From contig CAMCFT010000005.1 in assembly GCA_945874225.1 (NCBI GenBank), positions 76,486 through 140,485 of the forward strand: a stretch of DNA of 64,000 bases, written 5' to 3'. A model generated the notes under the pieces. The model worked only from the letters and a program-made list of their open reading frames with translations. It was not told the origin of the DNA and searched no databases. How positions within the stretch are numbered: position 1 is the first letter of the stretch; each line of letters begins with the position of its first letter. Below are positions 1 to 8,290 of this stretch, in pieces. This DNA comes from Flavobacterium psychrophilum. GTDB lineage: Bacteria > Bacteroidota > Bacteroidia > Flavobacteriales > Flavobacteriaceae. A program made the position numbers and the translations under genes.

Positions 1-126
1 AAGTTAAAATGTAAGGTTGTGATGAAAAATCAGAACGATGAAGAAGTTTGCTCAGGTACAATTGCAGGAATAATAGTATCCTCACCCCAATCATCTCTAA
101 AGGAGAGGGAGCCAAAACTGGATTAA
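1..126 (+). CDS. 3' end of a flexirubin-cluster gene (partial, hotdog/dehydratase-like?)
   Basis: Frame 1 is open from the first base to a TAA at 124-126, giving 41 residues of a protein whose start lies outside the window. The segment ending GTIAGII reads like the last beta-strand of a hotdog-fold dehydratase or thioesterase, which would suit a place just upstream of a KAS, an ACP and a phosphopantetheinyl transferase in a flexirubin-type cluster. The last 16 or so codons run through a dispersed repeat (80-113), so the natural C-terminus probably ended near residue 25 and was extended by repeat DNA. The frame is clear. The family assignment is only a guess from a short tail. Confidence 0.4.
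   Translation, partial: KLKCKVVMKNQNDEEVCSGTIAGIIVSSPQSSLKEREPKLD
80..113. repeat. Dispersed repeat family E, copy 1 (CACCCCAA...GGAGAGGGAGCC)
   Basis: A 34-base element with the signature CACCCCAA, then AAAGGAGAGGGAGCC. A second copy lies at 30560-30593 ahead of hisG. Here it is read in frame as the tail of the first partial gene. Confidence 0.6.
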
Positions 127-137
127 AATAATGTTGT

Positions 138-163
138 GAGATTGCTTCGTTCCTCGCAATGAC
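138..163. repeat. Short repeat-like element (GAGATTGCTTCG...CGCAATGAC)
   Basis: The stretch has an imperfect inverted layout (GAGATTGCTTCG, then CTCGCAATGAC) and resembles the GAGAAATCTC/GTCATTTCGAC element at 18371-18440. It fills most of the gap before the KAS gene, so no clean promoter is visible there. Confidence 0.4.
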
Positions 164-178
164 AAATAAATACAAAAA

Positions 179-1453
179 ATGAATAAACGTGTTGTAATTA
201 CTGGTCTTGGTGTTATTGCTCCAAACGGAGTGGGGCTTGACGCGTTTACCAATGCCATAAAACAAGGAATCTCGGGGATAAAACACGATGCCGAATTGGA
301 GCGTTTGCAATTTTCTTGTCAAATTGCAGGAAAACCAGAAGTTTCCACCGAATTATCTTTACATTATTTTAGTGAATTAGAATTGCGAAACTTTAATTCA
401 ACTGGTATTTTGTATGGGGTTATTGCAGGAATTGATGCCTGGAAAGATGCGGGATTATCATTGGAAATCAACGATGAACCCGATTGGGATAGCGGAACCA
501 TTTTTGGAACCGGAACTTCCGGAATCGATAAATTTCGAGAAAGTATTTATAAAATTGACGCCTTTCAGACCCGAAGATTGGGAAGTACAGCCGTGGCACA
601 GACTATGAATAGTGGTGTGAGCGCTTATTTGGGTGGAAAATTAGGATTGGGAAATCAAGTGACCACCAATTCATCTGCCTGTACAACAGGAACGGAAGCT
701 ATTTTGATGGCTTTTGAACGCATCAAATCTGGTCAGGCAAAACGGATTTTGGCGGGAAGCACGAGTGATTCCGGTCCTTATATTTGGGGTGGATTTGATG
801 CAATGAAAGTATGCACTTTTAAACACAATGAATTACCAGAACAAGGATCAAGGCCAATGTCAGCAAGTGCTTCTGGTTTTGTTCCGGGAAGTGGGGCAGG
901 AGCATTGGTTTTGGAAGATTTGGAAACGGCTTTGGCAAGAGGAGCAAAGATATATGCAGAAGTTCTTGGCGGTAATCTGAATTCCGGTGGCCAACGTGGT
1001 CAAGGGACAATGACGGCACCAAATCCTGTTGCCGTCCAAAAATGTATTAAAGATGCTTTGAAAAATGCGGGAATTCATCCCAATGAAATTGATGCCATTA
1101 ACGGACATTTGACCGCCACTTCAAAAGACAGTTTAGAAGTGCAAAATTGGAGTGAAGCTTTAAATAGGAGTGGAGCTGATTTTCCTTACATTAACTCTTT
1201 AAAATCAATGGTTGGGCATTGTTTGTCCGGTGCCGGGAGCATTGAAAGTGTGGCTTCGGTATTGCAATTGCATCAGGGATTTGTTTTTCCGAATATCAAT
1301 TGTGATGATTTGCATCCTGAAATTACAGCCATTATAGATACAACCTGTATTCCACAGCAATTGATTGAAAAAGATTTGAGTATTATTGCAAAAGCAAGTT
1401 TTGGTTTTGGTGATGTCAATGGATGTGTGGTATTTAAGAAATATAAAAATTAA
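179..1453 (+). CDS. Beta-ketoacyl-[acyl-carrier-protein] synthase, flexirubin/aryl-polyene type
   Basis: Condensing enzyme of 424 residues, full length for the KAS I/II (FabF) family. It would join an acyl or aryl-polyenoyl starter to malonyl-ACP in the cytoplasm. The nucleophile is Cys168 in SSACTTGTEA. The two catalytic histidines are His311 (NGHLTATS, replacing the usual AHGTGT) and His348 (SMVGHCLSGAG), with Lys343 before the second. The active site therefore looks intact, although the Gly-Thr after His311 is altered. An ACP follows 12 bases downstream and a phosphopantetheinyl transferase follows that, a trio known from flexirubin-type pigment clusters of Flavobacteriaceae. The pigment role is inferred from this context. 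Confidence 0.88.
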   Translation: MNKRVVITGLGVIAPNGVGLDAFTNAIKQGISGIKHDAELERLQFSCQIAGKPEVSTELSLHYFSELELRNFNSTGILYGVIAGIDAWKDAGLSLEINDEPDWDSGTIFGTGTSGIDKFRESIYKIDAFQTRRLGSTAVAQTMNSGVSAYLGGKLGLGNQVTTNSSACTTGTEAILMAFERIKSGQAKRILAGSTSDSGPYIWGGFDAMKVCTFKHNELPEQGSRPMSASASGFVPGSGAGALVLEDLETALARGAKIYAEVLGGNLNSGGQRGQGTMTAPNPVAVQKCIKDALKNAGIHPNEIDAINGHLTATSKDSLEVQNWSEALNRSGADFPYINSLKSMVGHCLSGAGSIESVASVLQLHQGFVFPNINCDDLHPEITAIIDTTCIPQQLIEKDLSIIAKASFGFGDVNGCVVFKKYKN

Positions 1454-1465
1454 AAGATTCAATAT

Positions 1466-1720
1466 ATGAACAAACCCGAAATAATCGAGAAGTTAAAGGT
1501 AATCGTAAAACCGTATATTAAAAATCAGGAAGCGTTTGATACTCTTACCGAAAGCACTGATTTTATTACTGATTTACAGATCAATTCGGCAAATTTAGTA
1601 GATGTAATTTTAGATATTGAAGAAGAATTCAGCATCATAATTGACAATCAATCGATGGAACGAATGCTGGATGTTAAATCAGCAATGGAAATTATTGAAA
1701 CCAAGTTATCTGAAAAATGA
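1466..1720 (+). CDS. Acyl carrier protein, flexirubin-cluster type
   Basis: Small acidic protein of 84 residues with the helix pattern of an acyl carrier protein. The attachment serine is most likely Ser41 in the segment INSANLVDVILDIEEEF. The usual Asp-Ser-Leu triplet is replaced by Asn-Ser-Ala, so the local surface seen by the phosphopantetheinyl transferase differs from that of the fatty-acid ACP. It lies between a KAS and a dedicated phosphopantetheinyl transferase, and its last bases overlap the next start codon (ATGA), so the three are probably co-translated. It would carry the growing aryl-polyene chain. A specialised partner transferase would fit the altered motif. Confidence 0.82.
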   Translation: MNKPEIIEKLKVIVKPYIKNQEAFDTLTESTDFITDLQINSANLVDVILDIEEEFSIIIDNQSMERMLDVKSAMEIIETKLSEK

Positions 1721-2214
1721 TAGGCAACGACATTGTAGATTTGGCTTTAGCCCAAAAAGAAAGTAATTGGAAACGAAAAGGATTTTTAGATAAAATCTTT
1801 ACCAAAAATGAGCAATTACAGATTTCTAATGCCCAGAATTCAGAAGTTATGGTTTGGGATTTATGGAGCAGGAAGGAAGCTGCTTATAAAATTTACAATC
1901 GGCAAACGCAAATTAGGGGTTATTTTCCTTTGCAATTGGAATGTTTTGATTTAAAAATTACCGATGGATTTACTTTTGGAAAAGTAGCAATAAAAGAGAC
2001 TGTTTATTTTACAAAAACTGAAATCACAACTCAATTTATCCATACAATAGCAATGGAGAATAGTAATGATTTTGATTCAATTAAATTGTTGGAAAATCGA
2101 AATAATATTCAAAAAAATATTAGTATACCAAGCTATTTCGAAAATAAAACTTTAGGTTCTAAACCAGTATCTATTAGCCACCACGGTAGATTTGAGCAAA
2201 TTATTTCTATTTAA
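1717..2214 (+). CDS. 4'-phosphopantetheinyl transferase (flexirubin cluster)
   Basis: Protein of 165 residues that would move the phosphopantetheine arm from CoA to the serine of the neighbouring ACP. It begins MIGNDIVDL, the N-terminal metal-binding motif, and has WSRKEAAYK near residue 51, the second core motif of the family. Its ATG overlaps the ACP stop in an ATGA, which indicates translational coupling. The stop codon overlaps that of the convergent exonuclease gene on the other strand, so no terminator fits between them. The C-terminal half is less conserved than the core. The target is inferred from adjacency. Confidence 0.85.
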   Translation: MIGNDIVDLALAQKESNWKRKGFLDKIFTKNEQLQISNAQNSEVMVWDLWSRKEAAYKIYNRQTQIRGYFPLQLECFDLKITDGFTFGKVAIKETVYFTKTEITTQFIHTIAMENSNDFDSIKLLENRNNIQKNISIPSYFENKTLGSKPVSISHHGRFEQIISI

Positions 2215-2807
2215 TTCAATCCAAGCCTCGATTTTAATTTCAGGAAAAGCAGGGCTATTTTATAAGCATCTTCAGAAGAAGAATTTCTATCACTTTTAGG
2301 AATCTTGTAAATCTCAGACAATTCTTCAAGCGAAAATTGTTTGTTGTTGATATCCAGCAGTTTTCGATGCATTATATCAATATCCAATGCTTCATTTTTT
2401 AATCGTCCGCAACCTAATCTTTCTAAAGCGGCATTGATCATTTCTACATCAAAATCAATGTGGTGTCCTACCAATACAGAATTTCCAATAAACTCAATAA
2501 AAGCTTGAATTCCTTCAGATTCTCCAAGTTTTTTCATTTTGCTTTCTACGGTAAATTCGTTTAAAATTCCATTATCGTGAAAGAATTTATATTGAGCAAA
2601 ATAAGCTTCGAAACTATCCCCAATGAGAATACTATTATTGATTACAGAAAAAGAACCTACAGACAAAATCACATCTTTATCTGGGTTTAAACCAGTAGTT
2701 TCAGTGCATAGTACCACAAATCGATTTGATTTTTTATCGAATTTAGAAAGATAATTTTTCCAAAATTCAGGATATTCCTTATTTATATTTTTTATCCAGT
2801 CTAACAT
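2211..2807 (-). CDS. DEDDh 3'-5' exonuclease-like protein (epsilon/RNase T fold) with altered catalytic motifs
   Basis: Protein of 198 residues with the layout of the DnaQ/RNase T exonuclease superfamily: an ExoI-type TETTGL near residue 35, a GHHIDFDVEMI motif II and a RNSSSEDAYKIA motif III. Two expected catalytic residues differ. The Asp that opens motif I is Cys34, and the His five residues before the motif III Asp is Asn. Motif I Glu36 and the motif II and III Asp residues remain. The protein may therefore be weakly active or use another geometry. It lies two bases downstream of the cNMP/CBS/nucleotidyltransferase gene, and such pairs occur together in many bacteria, so a shared signalling or repair role is likely. 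Activity cannot be settled from sequence. Confidence 0.8.
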   Translation of the reverse strand: MLDWIKNINKEYPEFWKNYLSKFDKKSNRFVVLCTETTGLNPDKDVILSVGSFSVINNSILIGDSFEAYFAQYKFFHDNGILNEFTVESKMKKLGESEGIQAFIEFIGNSVLVGHHIDFDVEMINAALERLGCGRLKNEALDIDIMHRKLLDINNKQFSLEELSEIYKIPKSDRNSSSEDAYKIALLFLKLKSRLGLN

Positions 2808-2809
2808 TG

Positions 2810-4726
2810 TTATGAGAATTGGGTAAGTTGAAACTTGTTTTTTATTAATTCCTCTAATTCTCTCATTGGAGCCAAAGCATTCTTTAAATTTTCCTTGTCC
2901 ACTTTTGATAATTCCTGCAAGTTTATAAATTGTCCAGAATTATCATTTTTTAAACCTTCTAAAGTTCTGATTTTTGATAAAGTCAAAAACGCTTCAGAAC
3001 AATTCAGATAAATCTCGGCATTTCTAGGGTCTACAATTGCTAACTGCTTGAATCTCATAAAAGTATTATTGACTCCTTTTAAATTATAGCTTAAACTGAA
3101 TAGTCGGGCTCCATCGATAAGCGGCATTAAAGCACGTGTTTTAATGTCGAATTTATCTTTGTTCGGACCTTCTTCTTCCACTATAAATTTCTTAAAAAAG
3201 CTTAGTGGTGCGTTTTTTCGCAGGGCATCATTTCCAAGGAAATCGAAGAATAAAGTATTATTTTTAACGTTATTAAAAATGACATTCTCAATCGACTCTT
3301 CAATTTTTTGTTCGCCAAAAGCAAGTTCGAAATCAAAGAAAATACTACTTATCTCATTACTATTTTCACCTGGAGTATTCATCCAGTTATTGTATTGTTT
3401 AGTCCAGTCAGTCAATGACTTACACCATATCATATTGCTTCCCATATGTCCGTTTTGACAGAATTCATAACCCACTTTTTCCAGAATAGCTGTAGTTCTT
3501 TTTCCTAATTTCAGGAAATAATCTTTTACATCTCTGTATTTATCTGCCGTTACGTCTTCAAAAATCAATATACTGTCCTGATCCGTGAGGAGTAATTGTT
3601 CTTTTCTCCCTTGACTACCAATGCTTAGCCAAGCAAAACGAGCAGGAGGAGAGCCTAGATCCAAGATTGATAATTCTACAGCTCTTTTTATGATAGCCAA
3701 ATTAATTTCGCTTGCAATATTACTAATATTAGAAATTGAAACGTTTTTATGAATTGATTTTTGGATAAGATTTGTCAATCGATCCCGAATAGATTTTAAA
3801 TCTTTTGGTGATTGGGAACGTTTAATTTCTTTTATCAAAACCCCAGGGTTATTGGCCTGAGCCACAATCAAATCGTGTTCAGAAATAATTCCTTTTATGT
3901 CCGATTTATCAGAACCATCTTTAGTTACACACAAATGAGTCACATTATTTTTTAACATTAACAATTGAGCTTCAGCCAAAGAAATATTCTCAACCACAGT
4001 TACAACAGGTGATGACATAATTTTATCAATAGTTGAAGTGATTGCAAAACGTCCTGTTGCAATTTTAGAACACATATCAGTATTTGTAATGATTCCAATA
4101 GGATAATTGTCTTTAGAGACAATGGCTCCATTAGTCATAGTATCGGTCATTTGTTGTGCTACTTCCTGAATAATACTTGTTATAGGCACTTTTAAGGGAG
4201 TAATATTATAAGATAACAACTGAAAATACTGCATTTCAGACTGTTGATTCGAATAATAGACATTATCAGAAATTAGTTTTCCGCCGATATTTTCCATATC
4301 GTTTGGATTACTTGTATTAGTGGCGAAACTTTGCAAGAGAAAGTCCAAAACTTCAGAATTATTAGCTACAAAAGGACGAAAAACTGCAATTGGAATAGCA
4401 TAAATTATACTTTCTTCACGAGCTTTGGCCGTCATCATATAATTGTTTTTGGCAAAAAATGGACGCAAACCAAAAACATCCCCAGCAACACATTTGTTCA
4501 ATAATGTTTCCTCAGCATCAGCTATTACGGACAAATTTACAACTCCTGAAGCCACAACATAAAAACTATCGTGTAAATTGTCATTTATTTGGAACAAGAT
4601 TTTGTGTTTTTCCAGATTTACCACACGAATACTTGTAGCAATCTCAGACAGTTCCTGAAAAGATAGATTATCAAATGGTGGATATTTCTTTAAGAAATCA
4701 GCAATATGTTCTGCAATTGTGTTCAT
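2810..4726 (-). CDS. cNMP-binding / CBS-pair / DUF294 nucleotidyltransferase-like signalling protein
   Basis: Multidomain cytoplasmic protein of 638 residues. In order it has a cyclic-nucleotide-binding domain (about 18-125), two CBS motifs (about 165-300), a DUF294 putative nucleotidyltransferase core (about 325-460) with GSQGRKEQLLLTDQD, and the DUF294 C-terminal helical domain (about 480-625). The Gly-Ser and TDQD residues that bind nucleotide and metal in this family are present. The architecture suggests a sensor that reads adenine nucleotides or cyclic nucleotides and controls a nucleotidylation step. The exonuclease-like gene follows directly and is probably co-transcribed. The family has no firmly established substrate in Bacteroidota. 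Confidence 0.85.
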   Translation of the reverse strand: MNTIAEHIADFLKKYPPFDNLSFQELSEIATSIRVVNLEKHKILFQINDNLHDSFYVVASGVVNLSVIADAEETLLNKCVAGDVFGLRPFFAKNNYMMTAKAREESIIYAIPIAVFRPFVANNSEVLDFLLQSFATNTSNPNDMENIGGKLISDNVYYSNQQSEMQYFQLLSYNITPLKVPITSIIQEVAQQMTDTMTNGAIVSKDNYPIGIITNTDMCSKIATGRFAITSTIDKIMSSPVVTVVENISLAEAQLLMLKNNVTHLCVTKDGSDKSDIKGIISEHDLIVAQANNPGVLIKEIKRSQSPKDLKSIRDRLTNLIQKSIHKNVSISNISNIASEINLAIIKRAVELSILDLGSPPARFAWLSIGSQGRKEQLLLTDQDSILIFEDVTADKYRDVKDYFLKLGKRTTAILEKVGYEFCQNGHMGSNMIWCKSLTDWTKQYNNWMNTPGENSNEISSIFFDFELAFGEQKIEESIENVIFNNVKNNTLFFDFLGNDALRKNAPLSFFKKFIVEEEGPNKDKFDIKTRALMPLIDGARLFSLSYNLKGVNNTFMRFKQLAIVDPRNAEIYLNCSEAFLTLSKIRTLEGLKNDNSGQFINLQELSKVDKENLKNALAPMRELEELIKNKFQLTQFS

Positions 4727-5179
4727 ATAATAATTAGTATAGTCGAATGTAAAAATAATGAATTATTAAATTATAATACTGTCCTTAGAAGAGTAAAACG
4801 ATTATTTTTTTAATTTATAATTTTCTCTTATAAAAATTAAGTATAATGATAAATTTGATCTAGTTATTATAAATTTATAACTCAAACTAAAACATTATAA
4901 ATCTTGGGATTACAAAAGATTATTTATTTGTTATTCATTGAGTTGGTATCGATAACTTTCGTTACTGGACAGGATAAGCCGGCAAGTCCAGCAGCAGTAG
5001 CTACTGGTAATGAAAACACCAATTGATGCTCTTTCCTCAAATGTAGTTTTCTTGCACTATAATTTATATTATGTAAAATAGAATTTTGTTGTTTATTGTA
5101 GCCTATTGCCTTTTGTATTATTTGTAATATAGAAACGAACAATAAAACCCTTTTGCTCGTTTCATTATAGAAAAAATAA
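4727..5179. other. Intergenic region of 453 bases
   Basis: The gap between two minus-strand genes is very AT-rich except for 4970-5012. That patch reads as a secreted-protein fragment on the plus strand (see the pseudogene entry). No RNA gene or clear terminator was seen. A 72-codon minus-strand frame over the same patch (4924-5142) has no family features and was not accepted. Confidence 0.5.
4910..5026 (+). pseudogene. Remnant of a secreted protein (DUF2911-like N-terminus?) lacking a start codon
   Basis: The plus frame reads a signal-peptide-like stretch (QKIIYLLFIELVSITFVTG) followed by QDKPASPAAVATG and then a stop. The pattern of charged start, hydrophobic core, QDK and a Pro/Ala-rich stretch ending ATG resembles the beginning of DUF2911 secreted proteins of Bacteroidota. 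The codon where ATG is expected (4910-4912) is TTA, and the frame closes after 38 codons. It looks like the stump of a decayed or deleted gene. The family match is from memory of a short segment and may be wrong. Confidence 0.3.
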
Positions 5180-6517
5180 TTAATTTCTTTTTAACCTCTT
5201 AACAGGTTTCTCTGTTGGCTCATTTTTATTTTGCAACAAATAATTAGCCAATAGTTTTTCTACCAATTCATCCTTGGTCAAATGATGAAAGACGGTTTTT
5301 ACTTTAGTTTTTAAATCCAATGAAACTTCGTGATTGGGTTTGGTTTTGAAGATTTGCTTTGCCCACAATAATGTATTGTTTTCTTCAATATTTTCTATAG
5401 TTGGTTTTTGGAACTTGGTGAATTTGATTCCCAATTCCTTTTCGAAATCCGCAATTTCAGTAACTTCTTCCTGTTGCAAAACGGTTAACGAAAATCCTTT
5501 GGCTCCAGCTCTTGCTGTTCTTCCGCTGCGGTGAACATAAACTTCATACACCTCCGGCAAATGATAATTCACCACATAAGAAATTTCCTTTACGTCAATT
5601 CCTCTTGCCGCCAAGTCAGTTGCGACTAATATATTGATATGTCCTTCGCGAAATTGTTCCATAATACGATCTCGGATGCCTTGTGATAAACTTCCGTGTA
5701 ATGCTCCAGAAGAAAATCTGTTGATGGCTAAGTTTTTGGCTAATTTATTAACGGCGGCTTTGGTTTTACAAAAAATAATACCGCGTTCTCCTTCTTTTGA
5801 AGTTAAAAAATGCATCAAAACGTCCAGCTTTTCAATTGGATTTACAACAATGTATTGATTATCAATACCTTGATTTCCTATTGTTTGCATATCAGCACTT
5901 ACCTGAACTACGTTTTTATTCAAGTAGTTCTGAATCAATTGCTTAATAGTTCCGGGCATTGTTGCCGAGAAAAGAAAAGTCTTACGGGTTTTTGGTAATT
6001 CAGCAATGATTTCGTCTAAACCTTCTTTCAAGATTGTAACCATTTCGTCAGCTTCGTCCAAAACTAGAAATTTGGTTTCTTTTAAGTTTATTGCCTTGCG
6101 TTGGATTAAATCAATTAATCTTCCCGGTGTTGCAACAATAATATGCGTCGGATTTGTTAATCGTTCGATTTGAGGTTTTATGGGAATTCCTCCGCAAGTT
6201 GCTGCGATGGAAATTTCAGGAAGGTATTTTGCGAATGCTTCTAAATTGCTAAAAATCTGATGTCCTAATTCCCGTGTTGGAACCAAAATTACCGCTTGTA
6301 TAAATGGGGATTTTGTGTCAATTAATTGTAGTAATGGCAATCCAAAAGCGGCTGTTTTTCCAGTTCCGGTTTTGGCAAGCCCAACAATATCAGTAGTATT
6401 TGATAAAAGCAACGGAATTGTTTTTTGCTGAATTTCTGTTGGCACAACAAATTTTAGTTCAGTTATTGCTTTTAGTAAAGCTTCTGAAATTCCTAAATCG
6501 GCGAATTGTTTTGACAT
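5180..6517 (-). CDS. DEAD-box ATP-dependent RNA helicase
   Basis: RNA helicase of 445 residues with the full DEAD-box motif series: an N-terminal Q motif (about 5-30), motif I AKTGTGKT (48-55), Ia PTREL (80-84), DEAD (154-157), SAT (184-186) and motif VI HRSGRTARAG (329-338). Two RecA-like domains are followed by a short basic tail ending KPVKRLKRN, which probably gives RNA contact. Proteins of this type unwind short duplexes in ribosome assembly or mRNA turnover, often under cold stress. The gene stands alone. A dispersed hairpin element separates it from the upstream helicase gene. Which paralogue (RhlE, DbpA or CsdA type) it is cannot be decided here. Confidence 0.93.
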   Translation of the reverse strand: MSKQFADLGISEALLKAITELKFVVPTEIQQKTIPLLLSNTTDIVGLAKTGTGKTAAFGLPLLQLIDTKSPFIQAVILVPTRELGHQIFSNLEAFAKYLPEISIAATCGGIPIKPQIERLTNPTHIIVATPGRLIDLIQRKAINLKETKFLVLDEADEMVTILKEGLDEIIAELPKTRKTFLFSATMPGTIKQLIQNYLNKNVVQVSADMQTIGNQGIDNQYIVVNPIEKLDVLMHFLTSKEGERGIIFCKTKAAVNKLAKNLAINRFSSGALHGSLSQGIRDRIMEQFREGHINILVATDLAARGIDVKEISYVVNYHLPEVYEVYVHRSGRTARAGAKGFSLTVLQQEEVTEIADFEKELGIKFTKFQKPTIENIEENNTLLWAKQIFKTKPNHEVSLDLKTKVKTVFHHLTKDELVEKLLANYLLQNKNEPTEKPVKRLKRN

Positions 6518-6564
6518 TTTTTAGATTTAATAATTTATAAAATTGTTGTTATGAAAACGAAATT

Positions 6565-6638
6565 CCTAGCCCCGATAAAAGGGAAAATCCTCCCGATTTT
6601 TCATCGGGAGATTGGAATGATAGCGGGAAATAGCTCCT
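6565..6638. repeat. Dispersed repeat family C, copy 1 (CCTAGCCCCG...GGGAAATAGCTCC)
   Basis: A 74-base element with outer signatures CCTAGCCCCG and GGAAATAGCTCCT and an inner hairpin of TCCTCCCGAT and ATCGGGAGA. A second copy in opposite orientation lies at 52945-53015, with a different inner hairpin but the same ends. It follows the stop of the minus-strand helicase at 6644 and could act as its terminator. Confidence 0.75.
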
Positions 6639-6643
6639 GAAAA

Positions 6644-8182
6644 CTAATCTGCTTCGTTCATAATTTTTTCGCGATACTTCTTCCCTATCAATAAAGTCAG
6701 TTTCAGTTTGTAGTCTTCAACCAACCATTCACGGTAGTTTTTGCTGCATTGACTCAAACATTTAGCATAGCGTTTCAGACGACATTCGATATCTGGTTCC
6801 AATTCTTTGCACAATGCTTTTGCATCCCTTAATTCTTCGGAATTGTCGACACACATAGCGGCGTGTTGTTCTAAAGATTTGTCTAAAACTACTTTGGAAC
6901 GCAAATTTTGTGCAATGGCAAGTTTATGTTCTTCATCGATATCAAAAGTCACAACTTCTGTTTTGCTGAATTTAGCACGCAATTCCGGTGGCATTGTATA
7001 TTTAAAATACAATTCAATTTCGGTGTCATCACGCAAGTTCTCCAAATAGAATTCCGGTGATTTGAAGATGTGTTGCCAGTTTACAGGCTCACTCCACAAA
7101 CCAAAACGTGCGGCATTATTTCCTAAATCGATTACGTTAAAGGTATCTTTATGGGGCAATTTTCTAGAACCACGACCAATCATTTGAAAGTACAAAGTCA
7201 ATGATTTCGTAGCTCTGTTTAATATAATTGTTTCTACTGTAGGTTCATCAAAACCTGTGGTAAGAATCCCAACCGATGTTAAAATAGCATCCGGAGTTTT
7301 CTTGAACCACTGCAAAATATCTTTCCGTTCTTCGGTGCTGCTGGTGTTGTCAAGGTGACGAATGACATATCCTGCTTCTCTAAAAGTTTCATATACATAT
7401 AAGGATGTATTGATTCCGTTATTGAAAATCAGGGTTTTCTTTCCTAGAGATTTCTCTGTGTAAGCGTGCAATAATTTTTCCTGCATCGCCATATTCGTGT
7501 ATAAATCATCGGATGATTTTACAGTATAATCGCCATTTATCCCTACTTTCAACGAAGTCAATCCTACATCATAACTATAAGTAACGGCTTTCGCCAAAAA
7601 ACCTTTGTCAATTAGCGAACTGATATTGTCTCCAACAACCAATTCATCATAATTTTCGTGCATTGGCAACTTAATATTCGAACTCAAAGGTGTTGCTGTA
7701 ACTCCCAGAATAAAGGCATTTTTGAAAGAACTCAATAATTTTCGAAAAGAATTGTAATGTGCTTCATCAATAATTACCAAACCAATATTATCAAGATGCA
7801 ATTTTTCGTCATTGATTCGGTTTTTCAAAGTTTCGACCATTGCTACAAAACAAGAATAATCGTTTTGGTCTGGAAGTTCTTTGACTTTGCTGTTGATAAT
7901 TTTATTTTTTACATCAAATCCTTTCAGCATTTTTGAAGTTTGCTTACACAATTCAATTCTATGGGTCAAAACAACTACTTTTTTGTCGTGCTTTGACAAA
8001 TATTGCCGAACAATTTCTGAAAAAACCACAGTTTTACCCCCGCCAGTAGGCAATTGGTATAACAAATGATGATTTGCAGGAGCATTTTCTAATCGCTCAA
8101 AAATGGTTTCAATATCTCCTTTTTGATATGAATAAAGCTCTTTTTTATCTTCTTTTTCTGTTTCTAAAGTGTTTTGAGACAT
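6644..8182 (-). CDS. DEAD/DEAH-box superfamily 2 helicase (type III restriction-subunit-like)
   Basis: Superfamily 2 helicase of 512 residues. Walker A is LPTGGGKT (44-51), motif II is DEAH (139-142), a TATPL motif follows near 165, and the C-terminal helicase domain has QMIGRGSRK. The arrangement resembles ResIII/UvrB-type DNA translocases such as YejH/RadD rather than DEAD-box RNA helicases. No nuclease or methylase domain is present and no restriction genes flank it, so it is more likely a DNA-repair or nucleic-acid remodelling helicase than part of a restriction system. About 100 residues with several cysteines (near 440-480) follow the helicase core and are of unknown role. Confidence 0.88.
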   Translation of the reverse strand: MSQNTLETEKEDKKELYSYQKGDIETIFERLENAPANHHLLYQLPTGGGKTVVFSEIVRQYLSKHDKKVVVLTHRIELCKQTSKMLKGFDVKNKIINSKVKELPDQNDYSCFVAMVETLKNRINDEKLHLDNIGLVIIDEAHYNSFRKLLSSFKNAFILGVTATPLSSNIKLPMHENYDELVVGDNISSLIDKGFLAKAVTYSYDVGLTSLKVGINGDYTVKSSDDLYTNMAMQEKLLHAYTEKSLGKKTLIFNNGINTSLYVYETFREAGYVIRHLDNTSSTEERKDILQWFKKTPDAILTSVGILTTGFDEPTVETIILNRATKSLTLYFQMIGRGSRKLPHKDTFNVIDLGNNAARFGLWSEPVNWQHIFKSPEFYLENLRDDTEIELYFKYTMPPELRAKFSKTEVVTFDIDEEHKLAIAQNLRSKVVLDKSLEQHAAMCVDNSEELRDAKALCKELEPDIECRLKRYAKCLSQCSKNYREWLVEDYKLKLTLLIGKKYREKIMNEAD

Positions 8183-8290
8183 TGCTTTTTGATGGGTTTT
8201 TGCAAAAATACGCCTAAAAAAGAGTTATTCCACTAAATTATTCTGTAAAAAAAGAAGAGTGATTAAATAAAATCGATTATGAACTTTTTT

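Noticed and set aside
4924..5142. 72-codon minus-strand frame in the gap upstream of the DEAD-box helicase gene
   Set aside because: No family features. The residues that look orderly come from the reverse of a plus-strand secreted-protein stump.
6644..8182. Type III or type I restriction subunit
   Set aside because: Only the helicase core resembles ResIII. No methylase, specificity or nuclease gene is next to it.
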